A DNA stretch of 64,000 nucleotides, taken from NCBI GenBank assembly GCA_027624855.1, contig JAQBTQ010000001.1, positions 1-64,000 on the forward strand. Reading direction: 5' to 3'. The notes under the pieces are model-generated. The model did not search any database. It had not been told where the DNA came from and saw only the letters and a program-made list of their open reading frames with translations. Shown piece after piece: positions 18,447-26,557 of the stretch (its first letter is position 1; every line of letters begins with the position of its first letter). The position numbers and the translations under genes are program-made. This stretch comes from Bacteroidota bacterium. Lineage in GTDB: Bacteria > Bacteroidota > Bacteroidia > Flavobacteriales_D > Sanyastnellaceae.

Positions 18447-19478
18447 ATGAACATTTGTTTCATCATGTACCCTTGGGAGAAAATCACTCCCGAGAGTGAT
18501 AGCACCCTCCGCATCATCCACGAATGCGTTTCCCGGGGTCATCGCGTAGCCATTACGACAGGTTCCAAATTAACCATCCGTGACTCCTTGACCATGGCTT
18601 TCTGCAAGCTGTTCAGCACAAAAGTGAAATACTCAACTTCTCCCGTCACGTTTTACAAGCAAGCAAAATTCCGCGATCAGATGCTGCCACTCGCCGGATT
18701 CGATGTGATTTTCATGCGCGCCAATCCACCTTTGGATAACATTGTCCTCAATTTCTTGGATTCTGTCAAGGATGAAGTGCTCATCGTCAATGACGTTCAA
18801 GGATTGCGAGAAGCCAACAACAAATTGTACACCGCGGCCATGAATGATGTGGCACAAATCATCACGCCCCGGACATTTGTCAGCAAGAACAAAGACTACT
18901 TGCTCAAAGTCATTCAGGAGAGCACCGCAGAAAAAATGATCATGAAACCACTTAACGGTTTTGGAGGAAGCGGAGTCATCGTCATTGAACCTCGGGCCAT
19001 GCAAAATGTGAATTCGCTATTGGATTTCTACATCACTGGGCAAAATGGTGCTTCCAATTATGTGATTTTGCAGGATTTTGTTCCGGGCGCTGAACTTGGT
19101 GACATTCGAGTTCTCATGCTTCACGGTGAACCCATTGGAGCGATGCGACGTGTACCGGCTGAGGGCGAAGCACGCAGCAACGTTCATGTCGGTGGTACGG
19201 TCAAAAAACACTCATTGACCCGAGAAGAACTCAGGACTTGTCGCCTCATTGGACCGAAATTGGTCAAGGATGGCTTGTTTTTTGTTGGCCTCGATTTGAT
19301 TGGAGGCAAGTTGATTGAAGTCAATGTGTTGAGCCCTGGAGGCATCGTAAACATCAATCGACTCAATAAAGTCAAATTACAACGGCGCATTGTCGATTGG
19401 GCCGAAGACATGGTGCACCATCGAACACTCGCAGCTAGTCGACGGATGGAATTGCGCAAAACCGTTTCAAACGCGTGA
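18447..19478 (+). CDS. ATP-grasp ligase, glutathione synthetase-like
   Basis: A 343-residue ATP-grasp enzyme resembling prokaryotic glutathione synthetase. The preATP-grasp domain (about residues 1-125) begins MNICFIMYPWEKITPESDS. The ATP-grasp core has the nucleotide-binding strand MIMKPLNGFGGSGV, the segment DIRVLMLHGEPIGAMRRVP and the Mg-binding strand IEVNVLSPGGI. These proteins form an amide bond through an acyl-phosphate. Glutathione production is not supported by context: no gamma-glutamylcysteine ligase is nearby and the partner is an FGase-DUF1704 fusion. Translation is coupled to that gene by a 4-base GTGA overlap. The substrate is unknown. Confidence 0.82.
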   Translation: MNICFIMYPWEKITPESDSTLRIIHECVSRGHRVAITTGSKLTIRDSLTMAFCKLFSTKVKYSTSPVTFYKQAKFRDQMLPLAGFDVIFMRANPPLDNIVLNFLDSVKDEVLIVNDVQGLREANNKLYTAAMNDVAQIITPRTFVSKNKDYLLKVIQESTAEKMIMKPLNGFGGSGVIVIEPRAMQNVNSLLDFYITGQNGASNYVILQDFVPGAELGDIRVLMLHGEPIGAMRRVPAEGEARSNVHVGGTVKKHSLTREELRTCRLIGPKLVKDGLFFVGLDLIGGKLIEVNVLSPGGIVNINRLNKVKLQRRIVDWAEDMVHHRTLAASRRMELRKTVSNA

Positions 19479-21487
19479 GCACCGCTCTGAAACTGAGCAG
19501 CTCTGAAATCATTAAAAGAATTCGGGCTGGACGAGACTTTGAGGCGGAAGCAACAGACACCGGGATGCGCATCCGAATATCTGATTATGTGCCATTCGTA
19601 TGCACAGCGATCCATGCCGGAGGAGAAATGCGTCATGAATTGCAATTGAAGTGCGCATTGGATGAGTTCGAACGATGGTATGAAGAGGATCCGGATACCG
19701 ACACATTCATCAGCGGAATGCCCATCACCGTCATTGGAACCGAATCGAGGTTTTCTTATGATTTGAACCGAACGCCAGAAGAGGCGGTATATGATGAGGC
19801 TTGGGGCAAAAAAGTTTGGAAAAGGCCATTGAATCAGGCTGAGAAAAAAAGATCCTTGGTAAGACACCAAAGATTTTATGAAGTGATTCAAGCTTTGGTC
19901 GAACGACTAGAAAATCAATTTGGAGGTTGTGTGGTCTACGACATCCATAGCTACAATTGGAAGCGATGGAATCGAGAGGTTCCCACGTTCAATATTGGCA
20001 GCGAACGATTGGACCAAAAGTGGAAAGAAGACGTATCGGCGTTTAAGGCTGCCCTGGAAGAGGAGCCATTGCCTCATGATATTTCAAATGCTTGCGGCAT
20101 CAACGATGTGTTCATGGGCCGTGGATATAACCTTGCCTTTTTATCGGAAAACTTCAGGAATACATTGGTATTGGCCACTGAGGTCAAGAAGGTCTATTGC
20201 GATGAAAACACAGGTGAGCGATTTCCTGGAATCATTCATGCACTTCAACTAAAATTCAAGCATGCCATCATTCAGCACGCTCGAAATTTTGCAGCGAAAC
20301 ACACCAATGAATCCTACGCGCATCCGCCAGATTTGCTGCCTACCACTCCCTCCTCCAAACTTTTGGAAGTGGATGCAGAATTGTATGAATTGGTGAGGAA
20401 TTTCGAAGTCCTCAACTTTGTCAATCCCATCAACATCGAACAAGAGAAACAACTCTTTTTCAGATCACAGGCCAGCAACAATCCGCAATTTAATTATCGA
20501 CCGCTGCGAATCGAACCTTTCGAATTGAAGCGGAAATTGCTTCGCATCGAAGTTGAATCCATTCCCGACGCCTCGTTGCGATCGCTTTACGAAGACACGA
20601 TTTCGGCGTATCTGGATAAGGTCGACCTGCTTTCAACATTGGGAACCGACCAATTTCTCTTTAACAGTCTCAGATACTATGGTCGTCCAAGTGCGTTGGA
20701 TTTGAAAAACGCCGAGTATTTGCTGCATCTTCCAGAGGTAGAAGACGAATTGCGACCGGCCAAAAGGGTCAGCACGAATGAGGCGAAATTGGTTTTTGAG
20801 GATGCGCTTGCGAATTACGGCTTTGATGGCAAAGTGCAAATTTCCAATCGCATTGTGGCTGATGCCATGGTCAACAACAGTCAGAAGAAAGTTCTGATCA
20901 AGAAGGGAGCCACTTTTAGGCCAAAGGAATTGCGGTATTTGGTGCACCATGAAATTGGCGTGCACATGGTGACGACCATGAATGCCCAGCTTCAACCATT
21001 GAAGCTTCTTAGGATTGGAACACCTGTGAGCACTCGAACCCAAGAAGGTCTTGCTGTTTTGGTTGAATACCTCAGTGGAAATACGACCATGAAGAGGCTG
21101 CGTGAGCTGGCCTTGCGGGTAGTGGCTGTTGACCGCATGGTGCGTGGAGCGGATTTTGTTGAGACCTATCGGCACTTGACAAAAGACCGCGGAATGGAAG
21201 TAAACGAAGCGTTCAATTTAACAACCCGAGTCTATCGAGGTGGTGGATTGACCAAAGATTACTTGTACCTGCAAGGCTTGCGCGAAGTGTTTGAGCTCTA
21301 TCGAAAAGGGGAAGATTTGCGGCCCTTATTGATCGGAAAATGTAGCATTGAATTTTATGACACGCTTCAGGAGATGATGCATCGTGGCATTCTTCATGAA
21401 CCAAAGTACCTGCCCATTCCTTACACCAATCCAAGCACAGAGTTGAACCATCCTGTCTTCGACTACATCGTCAAAGGGATCCGCTAG
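19475..21487 (+). CDS. N-formylglutamate amidohydrolase-DUF1704 (QEGLA, MATCAP-type) metallopeptidase fusion
   Basis: A 670-residue two-domain hydrolase. Residues about 35-285 resemble N-formylglutamate amidohydrolase: IHAGG with H47, SRFSYDLNRTPEEAVYDEAW (92-110), H131, and VVYDIHSYNW with D156 and H158. Residues about 300-670 are a DUF1704 domain: the zinc motif HEIGVH (H492, E493, H497, an HExxxH pattern) and TRTQEGLAVL, where E524 is the likely third ligand and gives the family its name 'flavohemoglobin expression-modulating QEGLA motif protein'. Eukaryotic MATCAP tubulin detyrosinases share the DUF1704 fold. Start is GTG, overlapping the ligase stop. No signal peptide, so probably cytoplasmic. 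The 3' end overlaps the convergent aminotransferase by 17 bases. Confidence 0.82.
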   Translation: MSTALKLSSSEIIKRIRAGRDFEAEATDTGMRIRISDYVPFVCTAIHAGGEMRHELQLKCALDEFERWYEEDPDTDTFISGMPITVIGTESRFSYDLNRTPEEAVYDEAWGKKVWKRPLNQAEKKRSLVRHQRFYEVIQALVERLENQFGGCVVYDIHSYNWKRWNREVPTFNIGSERLDQKWKEDVSAFKAALEEEPLPHDISNACGINDVFMGRGYNLAFLSENFRNTLVLATEVKKVYCDENTGERFPGIIHALQLKFKHAIIQHARNFAAKHTNESYAHPPDLLPTTPSSKLLEVDAELYELVRNFEVLNFVNPINIEQEKQLFFRSQASNNPQFNYRPLRIEPFELKRKLLRIEVESIPDASLRSLYEDTISAYLDKVDLLSTLGTDQFLFNSLRYYGRPSALDLKNAEYLLHLPEVEDELRPAKRVSTNEAKLVFEDALANYGFDGKVQISNRIVADAMVNNSQKKVLIKKGATFRPKELRYLVHHEIGVHMVTTMNAQLQPLKLLRIGTPVSTRTQEGLAVLVEYLSGNTTMKRLRELALRVVAVDRMVRGADFVETYRHLTKDRGMEVNEAFNLTTRVYRGGGLTKDYLYLQGLREVFELYRKGEDLRPLLIGKCSIEFYDTLQEMMHRGILHEPKYLPIPYTNPSTELNHPVFDYIVKGIR

Positions 21488-22679
21488 TGCGGTTTGGATA
21501 TTTCTCAAGGGCCGCGCTAATGCAGTCTACGGCTTTTTTAATTTGCTGCACATCTAGCACATAGGCCATACGCACTTCATGCTTTCCCAATCCCGGGGTC
21601 GCATAAAACCCCGTATTTGGAGCCATCATGACCGTCGCCCCCTGATGTTCAAAAGACTCGAGCATCCATTGACAGAATCGATCTGCGTCATCAATTGGAA
21701 ATTGGGCCACTGCATAAAAAGCTCCTCCAGGTAAAGGGCACGAAACGCCAGGAATCCGATTGAGCCCCTCGACCAAGGCATCACGGCGTTCCCTGTATTC
21801 CTTCCGGACTTCTTCAAAATAAGTCGGGGGAGTTTTTAACGCTGCCTCTGCAGCAATCTGGGCCAACGTTGGCGGACTCAATCTGGCCATCGCAAATTTC
21901 ATGGCTGCCTGTCGCACCTCAGCATTTTGGGTCACCAATGCACCGATGCGTGCGCCACACATGCTATACCGCTTTGATACACTGTCAACCACGATGGCAT
22001 GGTTTTGCATATCATCAAGACTTAAGACGCTTCTTGCCATCGTTCCATCATAGGTGAATTCTCGATACACCTCATCAGAAAACAAAAACAAGTCATGCGC
22101 CTTTACGAGATTAGCCAAAGCTTGCAACGAATCATCTGAGTATTTCGTCCCAGTGGGATTTCCTGGATTACAAATGAGTATGCCCTTGGTATTAGCCGAC
22201 AATGCCGCTTCAAAATCAGCCATTGGTGGCAGCGCAAAACCATCGGCGATTTGGGCGGTAACGGGTACAATCTTGATTCCAGCCAATTCCGCAAAACCGT
22301 TGTAATTCGCATAAAATGGCTCTGGAATGATCACCTCGTCTCCAGGGTTCAGGCACGCCATGAATGCGAAAACCAATGCCTCTGACCCCCCTGTGGTTAC
22401 CATGATTTCTTCTGCTGTCACCGAAGCCCCAACTCCTTGATAATAACTCGCGAGTCCTTGACGGTAGCCCGGAAACCCCTCACTCGGACTGTATTCCAGC
22501 ACCCGGCGATCGGTGTTTTTTACCGCTTCCATTGCGACTGCAGGAGTCTCAATATCAGGTTGACCGATGTTCAAGTGGATGACTTCAATACCACGGGATT
22601 TTGCAGCATTTGCGAAAGGAGCAAGCTTTCGAATGGGACTGTCCGGCATCTGCCGGCCCTTTATGGAAATTTGAGGCAT
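21471..22679 (-). CDS. PLP-dependent aminotransferase class I (aspartate aminotransferase-like)
   Basis: A 402-residue fold-type I aminotransferase. The PLP lysine is in VDSVSKRYSMCGARIG, with the N of GNPTGTKYS (cofactor ring) and SDEVYREF before it, and the substrate-binding R is in the last third (KHEVRMAY). The N-terminal LNIGQPDIETP is the subgroup signature. Likely substrates are aspartate or aromatic amino acids with 2-oxoglutarate; a specific assignment cannot be made. It ends inside the last codons of the convergent FGase-DUF1704 gene. A TAAATTTG at 22712-22705 may be its -7 element. Confidence 0.9.
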   Translation of the reverse strand: MPQISIKGRQMPDSPIRKLAPFANAAKSRGIEVIHLNIGQPDIETPAVAMEAVKNTDRRVLEYSPSEGFPGYRQGLASYYQGVGASVTAEEIMVTTGGSEALVFAFMACLNPGDEVIIPEPFYANYNGFAELAGIKIVPVTAQIADGFALPPMADFEAALSANTKGILICNPGNPTGTKYSDDSLQALANLVKAHDLFLFSDEVYREFTYDGTMARSVLSLDDMQNHAIVVDSVSKRYSMCGARIGALVTQNAEVRQAAMKFAMARLSPPTLAQIAAEAALKTPPTYFEEVRKEYRERRDALVEGLNRIPGVSCPLPGGAFYAVAQFPIDDADRFCQWMLESFEHQGATVMMAPNTGFYATPGLGKHEVRMAYVLDVQQIKKAVDCISAALEKYPNRTSGSL

Positions 22680-22709
22680 GGAGGGGACACCAAAAGTGAG
22701 ATGCCAAAT

Positions 22710-23195
22710 TTAGAGTTTCCTCGCCATCATTCGATGCGGACCGATCGGATCAATTTCATAAAAATCGGATACGAATTCAAACCCCATGCGCTCATAAAAT
22801 CCAAATGCAACTTTTCGGGCATCGCACCAGATCCAAGCCACTCCTTTTGAACGAGCCCATGCACAGGCATAATCCACAATCGTTGCGCCTGCTCCAAGCC
22901 CTCGGACTTCGGGAATGGTTGCCATAACCCTCAATCGATAAACTGAATCATCCACGGGAATCGCTTCTGGGAATCGTTCGGATCGTTGTAAAAACAAAGA
23001 ACACACACCAACATGGAAGCCATTGGAATCGAAAGCGCCAACGTGATGAGCATGCGATTCTCCATCAATGTCGATGACGCAGTCCTGAAATGATTCCTTA
23101 TGGGGCCATAATACGCTGTGTCTTATGTAGCGTGTTTCGGCCGGCGAAATCGCTCTCGCAACAAACGGACCCCTAATTTCCTGTAAATCAGTCAT
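22710..23195 (-). CDS. GNAT family N-acetyltransferase
   Basis: A 161-residue acetyltransferase. The acetyl-CoA loop is VRGLGAGATIVDYA (Q/RxxGxG/A pattern) in the centre and the C-terminal half has FYERMGFEFVSDF, typical of small-molecule GNATs. The start at MTDLQEIRG is chosen because the longer frame to 23336 lies wholly inside the S4-domain gene. It overlaps that gene's 3' end by 8 bases. The substrate is unknown. Confidence 0.85.
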   Translation of the reverse strand: MTDLQEIRGPFVARAISPAETRYIRHSVLWPHKESFQDCVIDIDGESHAHHVGAFDSNGFHVGVCSLFLQRSERFPEAIPVDDSVYRLRVMATIPEVRGLGAGATIVDYACAWARSKGVAWIWCDARKVAFGFYERMGFEFVSDFYEIDPIGPHRMMARKL

Positions 23196-23562
23196 TTTTG
23201 AATCCTTTAAAATGTTTTTCCCAATCGCGTCTATCCCGCTTAGTCGGCCGACCAACGGGACGTATGAGGTCCCTCTGAGCAGCTCGAATCTCCTCCAGTT
23301 TTTGCTTTTCCGCTTCTGGCGTGATGTCAGTTGCATAATCTATGACGAGGGAAGCCGCCAATCGGCTTTTTGGAAATTGGAGCACTTCCCACTCAAAATG
23401 AACGGCTCCTTTTCTGATACGAATTCGCTCACCACCTTTCAATTCGAGGGACGGTTTTACAGCTTTTTCTCCAAGAAACACCTTTCCCTCACGGCAGTGA
23501 TTCGTCGCTTGTGAACGGGTCTTAAACACCCGAATACACCAGAGAAATTTATCAATCCGCAT
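23188..23562 (-). CDS. S4-domain RNA-binding protein (Hsp15-like)
   Basis: A 124-residue protein beginning MRIDKFLWCIRVFKTRSQA, the S4 RNA-binding fold (about residues 1-65), followed by a basic tail (RPTKRDRRDWEKHFKGF). This is the architecture of Hsp15/HslR, which binds free 50S subunits carrying nascent chains and recycles them. It is the first of a short run with GNAT downstream. Confidence 0.88.
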   Translation of the reverse strand: MRIDKFLWCIRVFKTRSQATNHCREGKVFLGEKAVKPSLELKGGERIRIRKGAVHFEWEVLQFPKSRLAASLVIDYATDITPEAEKQKLEEIRAAQRDLIRPVGRPTKRDRRDWEKHFKGFKND

Positions 23563-23571
23563 TACGGAAAA

Positions 23572-24027
23572 TTACTTCAATCCGATGGATTCACCAATCA
23601 ATTCGCAGGCGCTCTTTGCAAGCTCCCTGTCAACAAAATCATGCAAAGGATGCCAATTGCCTTGTTCATCTTGATGCTGTAATTCCCAGGAATCAATCCG
23701 AATCCCTTGAGGAGCGCCTCTTCGATTCATCATGGTCTCTTTGGTGCGATGCAAGCGAACAGCTGCGGTGCTTGAAACATGGACCCAACTTCCCCACCGG
23801 ATCAATTTCCCCCAAAACCTCAATGCTTTGTAGGATCGAAACAACCTCTTCTCAGAATTCCAACTGCAACCGCTTTCACAAAGCATAAATGCCAAACCGA
23901 GGAAAAAAGCCAATCCTGCAAACACATAATTAGCCTGAACAAGCAAGAATGTCATACAAACGAACAATGCGACCGATTGGGGTAAGCATGCCCAGCTTTT
24001 TCCTTCTTCCCAATGCTTGATTTGCAT
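23572..24027 (-). CDS. small membrane protein of unknown function
   Basis: A 151-residue protein not recognised as a named family. Two adjacent hydrophobic segments (about residues 19-50, with LFVCMTFLLVQ and VFAGLAFFLGLAFML) are followed by a basic cytoplasmic-like half with Trp-rich residues. The arrangement resembles small PH-like membrane proteins that follow two transmembrane helices, but no motif confirms it. It lies 3 bases downstream of the TonB receptor gene stop in genome order and 9 before the S4 gene, so it probably belongs to the same transcript. Confidence 0.6.
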   Translation of the reverse strand: MQIKHWEEGKSWACLPQSVALFVCMTFLLVQANYVFAGLAFFLGLAFMLCESGCSWNSEKRLFRSYKALRFWGKLIRWGSWVHVSSTAAVRLHRTKETMMNRRGAPQGIRIDSWELQHQDEQGNWHPLHDFVDRELAKSACELIGESIGLK

Positions 24028-24030
24028 TCG

Positions 24031-26448
24031 CTAAAGTTCGATAATCAAACCCAATGCAGGCAACACTGCTCCCGTGCTTGGATCCAATTCTCGAACATCA
24101 TAAAATCCTTCAAGCGTAGTAGAAGGAATCGGGGTCCCGTTGGATGGATCGCGAACGACATCCAAAAATGTAGGTTGAGGTACTGGAGCACCCGTCGCGT
24201 TTTGCACCTCAACGAATACATCCAAAGACCATGACTCATAGAACCATTTTTTATCAATTCGAATGTCCAATTGGTGAAAAGCCTTGTTTCGTTCCGTGTT
24301 GAGCAAGCTGTAATCCAATAAGGGTCGCCCATAAAAGTCCCAAGACTCTGTGCTAAAGGATTGCATGTCGACAGGGGTATATGGCAATCCTCCGCTAAAC
24401 AGAAGCCTCGACCCAACTTCCCAGCCCCCTTCGAATTTCTTGCCGCCCGTTAGGCTTAATATGTGCCTGTTGTCCCAGCTTGAGGGGGTGAAACTCTCGT
24501 TTTCCAGGGCGTATTCACTTCGAACAAAGGTGTATGCCAAAAGACCGTACAATCCATTGTACAATCGTTGTTGCAACAGCAATTCTGCACCATAAGATCG
24601 GCCGACTCCATCAAATGTCACAGCTTCGTTTCCAACGACCCCGAAGTCCGCGCCCAGGTTAGCCAAAGCCACGCCTTGCTGCATGCTCACAGGAGCTCCG
24701 TCATAGGACTTCAAAAACCCTTCGATGGACGCCACAATGTTGCGTTTCCCGCCTTCCCACCGAAGTCCCGTAACAAATTGGGTATTGGACATGTACCTGG
24801 CATTCGATCCAGCATTGACGCGGACCTCGTCTTCAGTGTAACCCAATATGGTATATGCCGGTAACTGATGATAACGACCCGTATTCGCATTGAGCGTCCA
24901 ACCCGGGGCAAACGCATAGCTCAGAGACATACGAGGTGATAATTGCTTTAAAGGGTTTTTTAATCCTTCTCCTAGATATGAGCCGTCAATTCGCATGCCC
25001 GTCGAAACGGTCAGACGCTCATCCATCAGCCGCTTATTCACCGTTGCAAATGCCCCGTATTTATGCGCCTTCAAATCGGTCGCGTAATTGACCGGATTCA
25101 GCGTCCCAGAAATGGGGTCGAATCGCTGTTCGGATGTGCTGTTGTTGTATTTGACAAATTCATATGCCGCACCATACATGCCTTCCCACCCATTTTCTGC
25201 AAACACCTTGCGCTCAACCCGAAACTTATTTTCAATTTCCTGGGACAGGTAATCGCGAATCAAGGGATTGGCGTCATCATTATCCAAGTGCTTGTATGCA
25301 CGATTATTGAGCATGTTGCGACTCGCTACAAACGACCATTTTCCATTGTCCTTGTAGTGATCCCATTTGAACCCTTGGGTATAATTCCATTGATTCTGGA
25401 CATCCAACGCCCCCAAGATTGCCACTTGGTCCAAATAATTCGTTGAAGACGTATCCTCAGCTATGGCCAGGTTGAGCTCGAAATCATCCAAGGCGCCAAG
25501 GCCGATGACGGTGATGGCATTTCGATCGTCAGGACGCGCTGTCCACTTGAATTGATAGTCATTGTAAATCGGGAGGAATGGCAATCCCAGCGCTTCGAAT
25601 AAGAACTGCAGATAACTCCGGCGCATACTGAAAATCAGCGAAGAATTTTCTCCAGTTGGTCCTTCAAGCGTTAATCCCAAATCACTTGTTCCCACCACCA
25701 TATTCGCCGTCCACTGGTCGGTTCGGGCCTCCTTGAAACTGAATTCCATGACCGAACTCAACGCATTTCCCCTAGCCGCAGGAAACGCTCCAGCATAGAA
25801 ATCAATGTTTTCAACCAAATCCACATTGATCATACCCACGGGACCTCCACTTGCTCCTTGTGTAGCGAAATGATTAATGTTTGGAATCTCAATTCCATCG
25901 ATATAGAACCGATTTTCATTCGGGGCTCCACCTCGAATCACGATGTCATTCCGAAAGCTCGGAATTGCAGCAACACCGGGAAGTGTGCGTATGGCTCGGC
26001 TAATGTCGCGACCTCCACCAGGATTTCTCTTAATTTCATTGGTACCTAAGCTCCGTACACTTAATGGCGCCTCCGCAACATTTGGCCTTCTAGACCCAAC
26101 CACTTCGGCTTCTTCAATTTCAATGGCAGAGGGCTTCAGACTGACATTAACCACTGCTGGCCGAGCGGGAGTCACCTCAATTTCAAATACCGTTTTAGGC
26201 TCATAACCAACAAAACTCAATTGAATGTTCCTGAGTCCAGGTGGCACCTGGGTTAATTCAAAATTGCCATCGAAATCTGAAGTAGTTCCTATGGATGATC
26301 CCTGCAGAACAATGCTCGCAAAAGGAATCGGTGCATTGGTTTGCTCGTCATTCACCCGGCCGCGGATGATGCCTTTGTCTTGGGCGACTGCCCACGTCAC
26401 CGTTGTGCAAGCGAACACAACGATTAGAAAGACCATCTTTTTTGTCAT
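24031..26448 (-). CDS. TonB-dependent outer membrane receptor
   Basis: An 805-residue receptor. A signal peptide (MTKKMVFLIVVFACTTVTWAVAQ) precedes a carboxypeptidase-regulatory-like domain (IIRGRVNDEQTNAPIPFASI, about 25-105), a TonB plug (about 115-230, RSLGTNEIKRNPGG and RGGAPNENRFYIDGIEIP), and a C-terminal beta barrel. No SusD partner is adjacent, so it may act alone on siderophores, cofactors or short oligomers rather than as a SusC. The C-terminus ends PALGLIIEL, with terminal hydrophobic residue as expected for a barrel. Substrate not determinable. Confidence 0.9.
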   Translation of the reverse strand: MTKKMVFLIVVFACTTVTWAVAQDKGIIRGRVNDEQTNAPIPFASIVLQGSSIGTTSDFDGNFELTQVPPGLRNIQLSFVGYEPKTVFEIEVTPARPAVVNVSLKPSAIEIEEAEVVGSRRPNVAEAPLSVRSLGTNEIKRNPGGGRDISRAIRTLPGVAAIPSFRNDIVIRGGAPNENRFYIDGIEIPNINHFATQGASGGPVGMINVDLVENIDFYAGAFPAARGNALSSVMEFSFKEARTDQWTANMVVGTSDLGLTLEGPTGENSSLIFSMRRSYLQFLFEALGLPFLPIYNDYQFKWTARPDDRNAITVIGLGALDDFELNLAIAEDTSSTNYLDQVAILGALDVQNQWNYTQGFKWDHYKDNGKWSFVASRNMLNNRAYKHLDNDDANPLIRDYLSQEIENKFRVERKVFAENGWEGMYGAAYEFVKYNNSTSEQRFDPISGTLNPVNYATDLKAHKYGAFATVNKRLMDERLTVSTGMRIDGSYLGEGLKNPLKQLSPRMSLSYAFAPGWTLNANTGRYHQLPAYTILGYTEDEVRVNAGSNARYMSNTQFVTGLRWEGGKRNIVASIEGFLKSYDGAPVSMQQGVALANLGADFGVVGNEAVTFDGVGRSYGAELLLQQRLYNGLYGLLAYTFVRSEYALENESFTPSSWDNRHILSLTGGKKFEGGWEVGSRLLFSGGLPYTPVDMQSFSTESWDFYGRPLLDYSLLNTERNKAFHQLDIRIDKKWFYESWSLDVFVEVQNATGAPVPQPTFLDVVRDPSNGTPIPSTTLEGFYDVRELDPSTGAVLPALGLIIEL

Positions 26449-26557
26449 GGTAACGTAACAAACGAACGTGTTATCCGTTCAAACTGGCCTTCGTTTTTTT
26501 TCGAAAAATTTGCCATAGAAAAACCAAACACGAACCTGGGTTGCTCGAATTTGAGCA

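Noticed and set aside
18447-19478. Naming the ATP-grasp gene gshB
   Set aside because: Motifs fit the fold, but the partner gene and absence of glutathione genes do not support glutathione synthesis.
19184-19891. A 235-codon minus-strand frame across the ATP-grasp/FGase junction
   Set aside because: Shadow of two well-supported plus-strand genes; composition is Cys/Ser/His-rich noise.
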